Origin: VAZQ01 sp045811525
GTDB taxonomy: Bacteria > Pseudomonadota > Alphaproteobacteria > Rhizobiales > Xanthobacteraceae
NCBI GenBank assembly: GCA_045811525.1
Contig: JBJMTV010000028.1
Coordinates: forward strand, 13,963-77,962
Direction of reading: 5' to 3'
Length of the DNA: 64,000 nucleotides
Below are positions 36,055-44,834 of the stretch, piece by piece (position 1 is the first letter of the stretch; each line of letters begins with the position of its first letter). Both the position numbers and the translations under genes were made by a program. The notes below the pieces were generated by a model, which saw only the letters and a list, made by a program, of their open reading frames with translations, had not been told where the DNA came from and made no database searches.

Positions 36055-37296
36055 TTAGCTGTGGCCGGTAAATGTCCTCGGGGCGCCCGGGGCTTCCGCG
36101 GGCTGGCCGCGGCTGAACAGGGAGCGGGACTCCTGCCCAGTATCGCTGACCAGCGAGCCCCGCGCTCCGCGCTGGGTGATTTTGAAGTCGATCTCCTGAT
36201 CGAGCTTGTGCTCCTCCAGCATCTGCTTGATCACCTGTACGACGCGGGTATGCGTCCATTCGGTGAGCCCGTTGAGATCGAAAAGATCATATTCCGTCAC
36301 CCGCGCCCTGCCGGGCTCCACCGTGTTGAGGAGCACCGGCGATTGCAGACTGGTGTCGAAACCCGTCGCCAGCGTGCGCTCGACCCAGCACCCGGTGTTG
36401 AGATAGGCCTCCCAACCGACGAACACATCATTCCCGTAAGGGTAGACGTGACAGAAGACCTGCCCGCGGTTTTGCGTGAGCACGAGTTGCTGACGCTCCT
36501 GCTTTCCGTCCAAAGTGACATACGAGATATTTTCAAGCCGCGGCTCTATGTTGAAGGCGCGTCCTTCGGTCAGCCTGCGGAACAAGCGGGTGCGCACGCT
36601 TTCCCAGCTCGGTCCAAGCTCGTTCAGCATGGTCTGCCAGCTGTCGACCAGGCGCAATGAGCGGGGCTCGCCCGTAGGGCGCCCCGCATTCACCACGATC
36701 TTCGTCCGGCTCGCCCGAATGGCGAAGCAAATGCCGAGGATGAGCAGACCCAAGAGGAGAAACGGCGGAGAGAAAAGCGCTAGCAGGGCGCCGGCAGCCA
36801 AGCCCGCATAACCGGCAACGGTGAGCGCGTCGTAGCGGAAGCGAGAGATCCTGTTCGCGGGGTACCAGAGCTCCCACGAGAGCTTTCGCAGGCGCAGGCG
36901 GCGCTTGTTCGGCTCCGGCCCCTTGTCGAGCATGTAGCTGACCCATTGCGCGACCTCCTTGGCTGCCTCCGGCGCGTACGGACCGTACAGCTCCTTCTTG
37001 TCGTCGCGGCTGCATTCAATGCGCAATTCGAACTCGAATTGCGCATGCGGCTTCGGATCGATGTAGAAAACGCAGAAGCGCCTGCGGGTAGCGCCCGGCG
37101 CGCCGGCTGGCAGCCAGGCCTCGAGCGACACCCAAGCTGGAAAGCGCAGATCGATCGACTTCTGGACCAGCGCCTCGATGTCGAGATTTCGACAGGCGCC
37201 CTCGACCGCTTCATAGACCCAGTCGCGCAGCTCGGTTGCTCGCCCCCACGCGCTTGTTTGATCGCGAGTAAGGATTGGCAGGGCGCCCACCGACAT
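36055..37296 (-). CDS. Unrecognised two-helix membrane protein of the TIR/kinase block
   Basis: 413 aa, ATG 37296 preceded by GAGAGGAAG. I do not recognise the family. An N-terminal soluble part (1-150) contains an aromatic-rich beta section (RFCVFYIDPKPHAQFEFELR). A tight pair of hydrophobic helices (about 157-195, with SPPFLLLGLLILGICFAI) follows, then a C-terminal soluble domain (200-400) with LRLVDSWQTMLNELGPSWES, an apparent beta domain (YVTLDGKQERQQLVLTQNRG) and WTHTRVVQVIKQMLEEHKLD. With a helical hairpin in the middle, both soluble parts should face the cytoplasm. It is co-directional with the TIR gene (94 bases) and convergent with PP2C; a role as adaptor or membrane effector is inference. 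Confidence 0.7.
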   Translation of the reverse strand: MSVGALPILTRDQTSAWGRATELRDWVYEAVEGACRNLDIEALVQKSIDLRFPAWVSLEAWLPAGAPGATRRRFCVFYIDPKPHAQFEFELRIECSRDDKKELYGPYAPEAAKEVAQWVSYMLDKGPEPNKRRLRLRKLSWELWYPANRISRFRYDALTVAGYAGLAAGALLALFSPPFLLLGLLILGICFAIRASRTKIVVNAGRPTGEPRSLRLVDSWQTMLNELGPSWESVRTRLFRRLTEGRAFNIEPRLENISYVTLDGKQERQQLVLTQNRGQVFCHVYPYGNDVFVGWEAYLNTGCWVERTLATGFDTSLQSPVLLNTVEPGRARVTEYDLFDLNGLTEWTHTRVVQVIKQMLEEHKLDQEIDFKITQRGARGSLVSDTGQESRSLFSRGQPAEAPGAPRTFTGHS

Positions 37297-37390
37297 GACG
37301 GCTTCCTCTCAGCTGGTCACGATGGAAATGTTTATAGGAGGCAGTGCTGCATCGCACCCTGCGTGCGGGCGCGCGGCACCTGGCCTGCGA

Positions 37391-38755
37391 TCAATCATGG
37401 ACGGCTGGAAGCCGCTTGCGGATGGCGGTGTCGAGCAGCGTGTCGAATTGGTCATCGTTGACGTTGATCTGCTGCACCAGAGCGAGAAACTTGATTCCAT
37501 AGGGCAGCTCCACCGCATCGAGCACCACGATCAGCAATGGCTTGTTGTTCGCGTCCGCAAGCCGCACCTCGCGCCGGCAGAATTTCGAGCTGACGGATTC
37601 GCGGCTGAGGAAGAACAGGACCATGCTCGATTCGAAGATCTTGCGCTCGAGCTCCACATCCCACTCGTCTCCGGCGACGGCGCCGCGGTCGTACCAGATG
37701 GGCTGCCGATTGGCGGCAAGCCGCTCCATGATGCCCACGACGCGGCGAAGATCGCTACGTTTGTAGCTGATGAAGATATGGCCTGGGCCGGAAGAGGTCG
37801 GCGGAAGCGGAAGGCCCGGCGGATAGGGGAGGGGCGGAGGCTCGTTGTCCGGCTTCTCGCGCGGGCCGCGCGCCACGACCTCCTCTGCTGGGCGATAGCC
37901 CAGCACCGTGGTGCGGAAGCTCTCGTCCTCGGCCTGCGAGCAGAGGAGATCGTCATCGCTCCATTGCTCGAAGAAGCTCGAATGCATCATCAGTCCGCAC
38001 CCGAGATCGCGCTGCTCGAGATCCGGCGGCGCGGCATCCATCTGCATACCAACTGGCGTCCTTTTCAGGAGGCGCGCAAGCCCGCTTGCGAGCCAGCGCG
38101 CGGCCTCCGGGCTTTCGGTTGCGACAATCTCCTCGATGACGAGCGTGGAAGCTGCAAAGCGTTCGGCCTGCCGGTGCTGATCCGCGAGCAGAGCGGCCGG
38201 CACGCCGCGGCCGGAACGCAGCGCAATGACATTGCGCCCTATCCGCTTGCGCTGGTCGGGCTCGGGCGCAAAAGAGCGAAAATGCACTTGGTATCCCAGG
38301 ACATAGCCGAATGCTTGCGCCTCGCGGAGGAGGGCACCAAGGTGCGTGGCAACGCGAAAATCCCAGGCAAGCCAAGCCTCCCCGGACTGCAGCGGCGAAG
38401 GCATGACCCGGTGACGCAGTCGCGGGAGGTCGGACGCCCAGCTTTCGAATTCCTGCGCATTGTCGGGAAAGGCAACGCTGCTACGCGCATGGCCTTCGAG
38501 CAGGCTCATGCGGCCGAAAAAGCGCCGCGTCGGTTGCTCGACTGCCGGCTTGAACACCGTGCTGAACAGGCGATCGATGTTTCCGTCGGCGCGCAGCGTA
38601 AGCCGGTAGGCGCTGCTGATCGCGTCGAGCGCGGCAACCGCCGCCATGCGGCTCTGATACGCCCGCCACCAGACATCGCTCGTGGGTAGGCGAGGAAAAC
38701 GTATCAGCGCCTGCCGGTAGGATGCCCCCTTTCCGCTGATGGACTCGATGTGCAT
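37391..38755 (-). CDS. TIR-domain protein with a novel N-terminal region
   Basis: 454 aa. Residues 326-454 form a TIR domain: HIFISYKRSDLRRVVGIMER (strand A and box 1), WYDRGAVAGDEWDVELERKI (BB-loop region), MVLFFLSRESVSSKFCRREV (strand D with the likely catalytic Glu396) and LLIVVLDAVELPYGI. TIR domains with this Glu can cleave NAD+ or make cyclic ADP-ribose signals. Residues 1-300 match nothing I know; they are alpha/beta with many Arg and Trp, and a Pro-rich linker (PPPLPYPPGLPLPPTSSG) joins the halves. No membrane segment. It is expected to be the effector of the adjacent kinase/vWA/PP2C system. Confidence 0.8.
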   Translation of the reverse strand: MHIESISGKGASYRQALIRFPRLPTSDVWWRAYQSRMAAVAALDAISSAYRLTLRADGNIDRLFSTVFKPAVEQPTRRFFGRMSLLEGHARSSVAFPDNAQEFESWASDLPRLRHRVMPSPLQSGEAWLAWDFRVATHLGALLREAQAFGYVLGYQVHFRSFAPEPDQRKRIGRNVIALRSGRGVPAALLADQHRQAERFAASTLVIEEIVATESPEAARWLASGLARLLKRTPVGMQMDAAPPDLEQRDLGCGLMMHSSFFEQWSDDDLLCSQAEDESFRTTVLGYRPAEEVVARGPREKPDNEPPPLPYPPGLPLPPTSSGPGHIFISYKRSDLRRVVGIMERLAANRQPIWYDRGAVAGDEWDVELERKIFESSMVLFFLSRESVSSKFCRREVRLADANNKPLLIVVLDAVELPYGIKFLALVQQINVNDDQFDTLLDTAIRKRLPAVHD

Positions 38756-38962
38756 CGATCGTACCGCGCAAACCGCACCGATGAGCAGGGGCGTCGTTGC
38801 TTGTGGAAGCTCGGCAAGACTCTGTGCGAGCGCGATTGTGTCAGGATGATTGGGGCAGCGCTAGCCTGGGACCTGACCAGGCTGCGATGGGGCTTCCCGC
38901 CGCCGGCCGAAGCCTGAAGACGCGTCTTCATTCGAGCAGGACTGCACGATGGAGCGCCGCTC

Positions 38963-40858
38963 CTATACGGCCCAGCAGGCGCAGCCGAGCGCACCCCAAA
39001 AACTCTTGAGGTCGGCAATGGGCAGCTTGCCTGACCAGGCGGTCGCATGGTCGTGCCCATGGACTGCGCAGGCATGTGCGCACCCACAATAGGCGCTCAT
39101 GGTGCGGCGCGTATCCGCGGCACTATTGCCTTTGTTGTCTTTGGCGTCGCCCCAGGCACCGTATCCGCCGAACGTCCGCACGGGTGACCAGTCAGGCATG
39201 GCCGGCGGCGGCGCCGTCTCATCGAGCAAGGAGAACTCGCGGGCGGCGTAGACGGCTTTGCCGCCGACGATGGTGAGATCGGAGGTGATGTCGGCGATCT
39301 CGTCGTCGGCGCATGCGAAGTAGTCGCGATCAGGAACGATGAGATCGGCGAGCTGGCCCACGCCGATGCGTCCTTTCCTGCCTTCCTCGTTGGAAAACCA
39401 GGTGACGTTCTCGGTCCACATGCGCAGTGCGGTCTCCCGGTCGAGGCAATTGCGCTGCGGGTAGATGCGCAACCCGCCGACCGTACGTCCCGTCACGAGC
39501 CACGACAGCGAAACCCAGGGGTTATAGGAGGCCACGCGCGTTGCATCGGTGCCGGCAGAGACCTTGACGCCGCTTTCCAGTATTCGGGTGATGGGTGGTG
39601 TTGCCTCGGCAGCCCCGAAGCCATAGCGCTCGACGAAGTACTCGCCCTGATAGGCCATGCGGTGCTGCACGGCGATGCCACCGCCGAGTGCCGCAATGCG
39701 ATCCATCGACTGGTCTGAGATCGTCTCGGCGTGGTCGAAGAACCAGTTGAGTCCCGAGATCGGGATGTCCTGGTTCACACGTTCGAAGACATCGAGCGCG
39801 CGAGAGATGGTCTCGTCGTAGGTCGCATGCAGGCGCCACGGCCAGCGGTTCTCGGCCAATATGCGCACGACGGTGTCGAGCTCGCCTTCCATATCCGCCG
39901 GCATATCGGGCCGCGGCTCGCGAAAGTCCTCGAAATCCGCTGCTGAGAAGACGAGCATCTCGCCAGCCCCGTTGTGGCGGAAGTAATCGTCGCCTTGCCT
40001 GTACTTCGAGGTTCGCGTCCAGTTGAGGAAGTCGTCCTTTTCAGCCTTGGGCTTCTGTGTGAAGAGATTGTAGGCGAGCCTGATGGTGAGCTGGCCATCG
40101 TGCGCGAGCTTCTGCACGACTGCGTAATCTTCCGGATAATTCTGGAAACCGCCGCCGGCGTCGATGGCGCCAGTAACGCCCAGACGGTTCAGCTCACGCA
40201 TGAAGTGACGCGTCGAGTTTAGCTGATACTCGAACGGCAACTTCGGACCGCGGGCGAGCGTCGCGTAAAGGATGCCGGCGTTGGGCTTGGCAAGAAGCAG
40301 CCCCGACGGATTGCCAGCGCTGTCGCGCACGATCTCGCCGCCAGGCGGATCCGCTGTGTCCTTCGTGTAGCCGACGGCGCGCAAGGCGGCTCCGTTGAGG
40401 AGCGCACGATCATAGAGATGGAGAAGGAACACGGGGGTATCGGGCGCGACAGCGTTCAATTCGTCGATGGTCGGCAGGCGCTTCTCGGCGAACTGGTGCT
40501 CGGTGAACCCGCCCACGACACGGACCCATTGCGGCGGCGGTGTTGCAGCAACTTGGCGCTTCAAGATTGCCATGGCCTCAGCGAGAGATCGCACGCCGTC
40601 CCATCTCAGCTCCATGTTGAAGTTCAACCCGCCGCGAATCATGTGCAGATGATTGTCGATGAGACCCGGCAGCACGCGGCGCCCCTTGAGGTCTATGATG
40701 CGTGTCGCAGGCCCGGCGAGCGGCAATACATCCCGCTCATGGCCAACGGCGACAAATCTGCCTCCCGCGATCGCAACCGCATCAGCTGCCGGCTTGGATC
40801 GGTCGAGAGTTGTGAAGAGGCCGCGATGCAGAATGACGTCTGGGACGACTGCGGTCAT
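38963..40858 (-). CDS. YtcJ-like metal-dependent amidohydrolase
   Basis: 631 aa. The amidohydrolase-3 family layout is clear: an N-terminal beta-sandwich strand with RVLPGLIDNHLHMIRGG (metal-binding HxH, about 58-74), a long TIM-barrel with DAGGGFQNYPEDY, RLHATYDETISRALDVFERV and NWFFDHAETIS (metal His), VSAGTDATRVASYNPW (late Asp) and a closing sandwich (IGVGQLADLIVPDRDYF). No signal peptide. A C-terminal extension (about 580-631) is rich in Cys and His (CGCAHACAVHGHDH, GCACW) and could bind an extra metal. Family members hydrolyse formamides, ureas or cyclic amides; the substrate here is unknown. Confidence 0.88.
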   Translation of the reverse strand: MTAVVPDVILHRGLFTTLDRSKPAADAVAIAGGRFVAVGHERDVLPLAGPATRIIDLKGRRVLPGLIDNHLHMIRGGLNFNMELRWDGVRSLAEAMAILKRQVAATPPPQWVRVVGGFTEHQFAEKRLPTIDELNAVAPDTPVFLLHLYDRALLNGAALRAVGYTKDTADPPGGEIVRDSAGNPSGLLLAKPNAGILYATLARGPKLPFEYQLNSTRHFMRELNRLGVTGAIDAGGGFQNYPEDYAVVQKLAHDGQLTIRLAYNLFTQKPKAEKDDFLNWTRTSKYRQGDDYFRHNGAGEMLVFSAADFEDFREPRPDMPADMEGELDTVVRILAENRWPWRLHATYDETISRALDVFERVNQDIPISGLNWFFDHAETISDQSMDRIAALGGGIAVQHRMAYQGEYFVERYGFGAAEATPPITRILESGVKVSAGTDATRVASYNPWVSLSWLVTGRTVGGLRIYPQRNCLDRETALRMWTENVTWFSNEEGRKGRIGVGQLADLIVPDRDYFACADDEIADITSDLTIVGGKAVYAAREFSLLDETAPPPAMPDWSPVRTFGGYGAWGDAKDNKGNSAADTRRTMSAYCGCAHACAVHGHDHATAWSGKLPIADLKSFWGALGCACWAV

Positions 40859-40960
40859 GTGAGCTACTCTTTCTCGGTCACTGGCCTGCGACTGGCTGCT
40901 TCATCGCCGGCTGTGGTCGCCCTGTTTTCCCTGCCGTTTGCCATTGCCGCAAAGGCTGCT

Positions 40961-42454
40961 TCAGCTCTTCAGGAAAGCCAGTAGCTCCTCGTTGATGATG
41001 TCCTTGTGCGTCGTGCACATGCCATGCGGCGCGCCGGGAATGACTTTCAATGTTGCCTTCGGCAGCAGCGTGACGGCCACCTTGCCGGTCGTCTCGAACG
41101 GCACGACCTGATCGTCGTCGCCATGCAGGACCAGCGTCGGGATTGTCATGCGCTTGAGATCTTCGCGCAGGTCGGTTTCGGAGAAGGCCTTCACGCATTC
41201 ATATTGCGAGAGGATGCTGCCCTGCATGCCCTGCAGCCAGAAGGTCTCGCGCACGCCGTCGCTCCGCTTGCTCCCGGCTCTGTTGAAGCCATAAAAGGCT
41301 TCGCTGAAGTCCTTGTAGAGCTGCGCTCGGTTTGCCTGCAGGCCGGCGCGAATGCCGTCGAACACGTCGATCGGCACACCTCGTGGATTCCACGCGGTCT
41401 TTACCATGATTGGCGTGACAGCGCCGATCAGGGCCGCCTTGGCGACACGTGACGTACCGTGCCGGCCGATGTAGCGCGCGACCTCGCCGCCTCCGGTGGA
41501 GTGGCCGACATGGGCGGCCTCTCTCAGATCAAGGGCGGCGACCACCGCGGCGAGGTCATCGGCGAAGTGATCCATGTCATTCCCGGAAGCCGGCTGCGAG
41601 GAGCGGCCGTGTCCGCGGCGATCGTGCGCAATGACACGGAAGCCCTTCCCGGCGAGGAACAGCATCTGGTCCTCGAAGGCATCGCCATTGAGCGGCCACC
41701 CATGGCTGAACACGACAGGCTGGGCGTCTCTTGGGCCCCAGTCCTTGAAGTAGATCTCCGCGCCGTCCTTTGTTTTCACGATGCTCACGAGACTGCTCTC
41801 CCTTGCGCTGCTCTCTCGACGGGGGTCGTCCGCGATGCGCGCTATGAGGGCGCGCGTGCGAGCAATCTCGTCTTCATTGATGGTGTGCGCCATGCCGGGG
41901 TAAATGCGCGTGTCGACGTCGGCGCCGAGGCTCGCCATCACGTGCGCAGTCTCGCGGACACGCAAGAGTGGGATCTGGGCATCAACATCACTGCAACCGA
42001 GCAACACCCGGGTTCCGGCCAATGAGCCTTGGTCTGCGCGCACCATGCCTGCAGGGCCGATGAGACCGGCACTCAGACCCACAACGGCCCCGTACCTGCG
42101 CGCGTTGCGGACGGCGAGCTCCAGCGCAAGGCAACCGCCTTGCGAGAAGCCGATCAGCGCGACCCGGTCGGAGTTGAAGCCCTGTGCGATCAGGCTCTGA
42201 ATGACCGCCGCGAGGTCCGCAAGGGATTGCGACAGATACGGTTCATTCTGCGCAAGCGGTGCCAGGAATGAGTAAGGATACCAGCTGCCGCCCGGTGCCT
42301 GGGGTGCCAGGTAGGCAACATCAGGCTGGCCAAGCGCTTCTGACAGCGACAGCATGCCTTCGGCCGAGCCGCCACGGCCGTGCAGGAGCACTACAGCCGC
42401 ACGCGCGTTGCTGACAGGCGCTCCGGCCGTTGCAAGGTCCGTAAGCCTTTTCAT
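40961..42454 (-). CDS. Double alpha/beta-hydrolase fusion: MhqD-like esterase + chloroperoxidase-like hydrolase
   Basis: 497 aa with two complete alpha/beta-hydrolase domains. Domain 1 (1-210) is of the phospholipase/carboxylesterase (MhqD/YsnI-like) kind: LLHGRGGS oxyanion loop, nucleophile Ser104 in GFSQGG, acid near Asp158 and His190 in GMAHTI. Domain 2 (about 222-497) is of the non-heme chloroperoxidase/arylesterase kind: FSHGWPLN, HDRRGHGRS, nucleophile Ser319 in GHSTGG, acid in LHGDDDQVVP and His in GAPHGMCTTH. Each usually occurs as a separate protein of 200-280 aa. The start overlaps the stop of the MhqO-like gene (ATGA at 42451-42454), so both belong to one unit, perhaps for breakdown of quinone or aromatic adducts. 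Confidence 0.88.
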   Translation of the reverse strand: MKRLTDLATAGAPVSNARAAVVLLHGRGGSAEGMLSLSEALGQPDVAYLAPQAPGGSWYPYSFLAPLAQNEPYLSQSLADLAAVIQSLIAQGFNSDRVALIGFSQGGCLALELAVRNARRYGAVVGLSAGLIGPAGMVRADQGSLAGTRVLLGCSDVDAQIPLLRVRETAHVMASLGADVDTRIYPGMAHTINEDEIARTRALIARIADDPRRESSARESSLVSIVKTKDGAEIYFKDWGPRDAQPVVFSHGWPLNGDAFEDQMLFLAGKGFRVIAHDRRGHGRSSQPASGNDMDHFADDLAAVVAALDLREAAHVGHSTGGGEVARYIGRHGTSRVAKAALIGAVTPIMVKTAWNPRGVPIDVFDGIRAGLQANRAQLYKDFSEAFYGFNRAGSKRSDGVRETFWLQGMQGSILSQYECVKAFSETDLREDLKRMTIPTLVLHGDDDQVVPFETTGKVAVTLLPKATLKVIPGAPHGMCTTHKDIINEELLAFLKS

Positions 42455-43383
42455 GCCGCGAGCTCTAGCTTGGGCAGCACGCGTTCGAGATCGGCGCGTC
42501 GCGGTTCAAGAAAGTTTGGCAGCTTCAGAGCTTGGCCGAGGGTTGCCAGCGGCTCGTCGACTGCAAAGCCCGGTTCATCGGTTGCGATCTCGAACAGAAC
42601 GCCGCCCGGCTCGCGAAAGTAGACGGAGCGAAAGTAGGCCCGATCCATCTGCGGCGTCGGATTGAGGTGGTGGTCCTCGACGAGTTTGCGCGCCATGTCG
42701 GCCTGCTCGGCATCATTGGCGGCGCGGAATGCGACGTGGTGCACCGAGCCCCGCCCCATCTGCCCAGCAAGGAAACCGGGTGCTTCGTGAATATCAACCA
42801 CCCGCCCTATGGGTGCATCGCTCACGTACCGCGTCACTGAACCCTCGCGTCCCATCTCCTTGAACCCGAGGACGTCGGTCAGGACAGCGGCGGTTGGAGC
42901 CATATCCGCAAGAAGAAGCGTGGCCCCGTGAAAACCGCGCACGGCGTTCTCTGAGGCGATCTCATTTGCGCCCCATGCGGGCTCGCGGTCCGCCCCTGGA
43001 ACGGCGACGAGCGCGAGGCTCATACCGTTGGGGTCCGAGAAACGCAGCACGGTTTCGCCGAAATGCTTCGTTGGCGCTTCGTGCTTCACGCCGTTTTCCA
43101 CCATCCGCTGCGTCCAATAACCGAGGGCGGCGGTCGGCACGCGAAAGGCAGTCGTCTGCGCCTGACCGATACCGGCGCGCCCGGCGGCCGCGTGCTCCCA
43201 GGGAAAGAACGTGAGGATACTGCCTGGACTGCCGCGTTCGTCGCCAAAATAAAAATGGTACGTGCCGGGGTCGTCGAAGTTGACCGTCTTCTTTACCAAG
43301 CGAAGGCCGAGCGTGCGGGTATAGAAATCGAGATTGTGCGCCGGGTTGCCGGCGATGGCTGTGACGTGATGGATGCCGCGCAT
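42451..43383 (-). CDS. mhqO: Ring-cleaving dioxygenase, VOC family (MhqO-like)
   Basis: 310 aa, two VOC modules. Residues 1-150 begin MRGIHHVTAIAGNPAHNLDF and 151-310 begin GFHGATLLLADMAPTAAVL. Metal ligands are His6 or His5 in GIHHVT, His in SVHHVAF and Glu in GVLFEIATDEPGF. Overall organisation and motifs (TVNFDDPGTYHFYFGDERGS, RVPTAALGYW) match the MhqO/MhqE group, linked in Bacillus to methylhydroquinone and catechol resistance through extradiol cleavage. It is co-translated with the double hydrolase and divergent from a LysR gene with a candidate operator between them. Confidence 0.88.
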   Translation of the reverse strand: MRGIHHVTAIAGNPAHNLDFYTRTLGLRLVKKTVNFDDPGTYHFYFGDERGSPGSILTFFPWEHAAAGRAGIGQAQTTAFRVPTAALGYWTQRMVENGVKHEAPTKHFGETVLRFSDPNGMSLALVAVPGADREPAWGANEIASENAVRGFHGATLLLADMAPTAAVLTDVLGFKEMGREGSVTRYVSDAPIGRVVDIHEAPGFLAGQMGRGSVHHVAFRAANDAEQADMARKLVEDHHLNPTPQMDRAYFRSVYFREPGGVLFEIATDEPGFAVDEPLATLGQALKLPNFLEPRRADLERVLPKLELAA

Positions 43384-43474
43384 GTGTCTGCCCTTTGTCC
43401 CGGCGCGAAGTCGAAGCTTACGGCGTAGCTAGGGTTGACGAGCCGAAGCGACAACACCAATAATCGTGTGCAGT

Positions 43475-43495
43475 TTGTCTATCCTTCATGGACAA
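43475..43495. promoter_or_regulatory. Candidate LysR-type operator between mhqO-like and lysR genes
   Basis: The sequence reads TTGTC-N11-GACAA, a perfect five-base inverted repeat with the T-N11-A spacing of LysR-family recognition boxes. It is 92 bases before the dioxygenase start and 137 before the LysR start, the expected divergent position. No other inverted repeat of this type is seen in 43384-43631. Confidence 0.55.
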
Positions 43496-43631
43496 TCACG
43501 CTCTACTGATCCGCCGCGCATTCGCGGATTCTTGAACAGTGCTGGCATGTCTTTCGACTGCGGCTGCAGTTCAGGAGCAATGGAGCGCAATTGCGTGACG
43601 ATGGCCACATCGGCTGCACTCGGGGTGCCGC

Positions 43632-44573
43632 ATGGACAAGCTGGTCAGTATCCGCGCCTTCACCAAGGTAGTTGCCCTCGGCAACTTCTCGGCCGCGGCG
43701 CGAGAGCTGCGATTATCCCGCTCGGCAATCAGCAAGTACATCGCTGATCTGGAGCGAGACCTTGGGGTGCAATTGCTCAATCGTACCACGCGCAGCGCAA
43801 ACCCGACCGATAACGGCCGCTCTTACTACGAACGCTGCGTCGCCATCCTGGCGGATCTTGAGGAGGCAGATCGCACGGCGGCACACCTGCAAACGCACGC
43901 TCGTGGCGTGCTGAAGGTAAATGCACCGATGTCTTTCGGTACGCTCTACCTGGGCAAAGTCATGCCTGATTTCATGGCTCAACATCCTGACCTTGTGGTC
44001 CAACTCAATCTCAGCGATCAGCAAATCGATACCGTGCAGGAAGGCTTCGATGTCACGATCCGCATTGCGGACATGGCTTCGATCGGCTTGATTGTACGAA
44101 AGCTCGCTGCTGTCGAGCGCGTGTTCTGCGCATCGCCGCGCTATATCAAGGAACGCGGCGTGCCAAAGGTGCCCGATGACTTGCGCCAACACGACTGCCT
44201 TTCCTACGGCTACCTCAGTACGGGCACGCAGTGGAAGCTCACCGGGAAGGATGGGGATTACTGGATTCACGTCCCCTGGAAGCTATGCTCGAATAACGCC
44301 GAGGTACTGCGCGACGCGGTTGTTGAAGGGAGCGGTATTGCGCTGTTGCCGACGTTCATTGCCGGGCCCGACCTGCAATCTGGGAGATTGCGCACCGTTC
44401 TCGACGGCTACCAAGCGCCGCAACTCGATTTGTGCGCGTTGTATCCACCCACCCAATATTTGCCGCTGAAGGTGCGCGTCTTCATAGATTTCCTGGTGGG
44501 ACAGTTTGCGCGCCGACCCGGCTGGGATCAAGCATTCTCAATTGATAACGCGCCGCAGAGAAGGGCGTCGTAG
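43632..44573 (+). CDS. LysR-family transcriptional regulator
   Basis: 313 aa. The N-terminal winged helix-turn-helix (about 1-60) reads MDKLVSIRAFTKVVALGNFS, AAARELRLSRSAISKYIADL and ERDLGVQLLNRTTRS. The effector domain (about 90-300) is the CrgA/PBP2 type: GVLKVNAPMSFGTLYLGKVM, DFMAQHPDLVVQLNLSD, GFDVTIRIADM and GIALLPTFIAGPDLQSGRL. It is divergent from the MhqO-like gene and most likely controls that operon in response to a quinone or aromatic. The Cys residues in the effector domain (about 162, 183, 222) leave room for redox or electrophile sensing, which is speculative. Confidence 0.9.
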   Translation: MDKLVSIRAFTKVVALGNFSAAARELRLSRSAISKYIADLERDLGVQLLNRTTRSANPTDNGRSYYERCVAILADLEEADRTAAHLQTHARGVLKVNAPMSFGTLYLGKVMPDFMAQHPDLVVQLNLSDQQIDTVQEGFDVTIRIADMASIGLIVRKLAAVERVFCASPRYIKERGVPKVPDDLRQHDCLSYGYLSTGTQWKLTGKDGDYWIHVPWKLCSNNAEVLRDAVVEGSGIALLPTFIAGPDLQSGRLRTVLDGYQAPQLDLCALYPPTQYLPLKVRVFIDFLVGQFARRPGWDQAFSIDNAPQRRAS

Positions 44574-44834
44574 ATCCGGACCGCGGCAATTGTTGTCGTC
44601 AGCTTCATTGGAAGGCGACGCTCGCGCCGGACATCTTCGACTTTTTTTTGTGAGGATGAGTTCGCCGCTCCTTCGAGGGCGCGCAAACTGGAGTATCCGG
44701 TCCCACGGCGCAGCAAAGCTATTCACACTATTGTCCGCAAGGCATGCACACAGTGTGTATTACATTGTCGGTTGTGTGTCGCGATAGCGACGCCACAATA
44801 ACGCCAGCAGAGCGCACAACGAGGAGAAAGCACC

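Noticed and set aside
37295..38689. 464-codon plus-strand frame opposite the TIR gene
   Set aside because: Shadow of the TIR protein; the minus strand has the TIR motifs and normal codon use.
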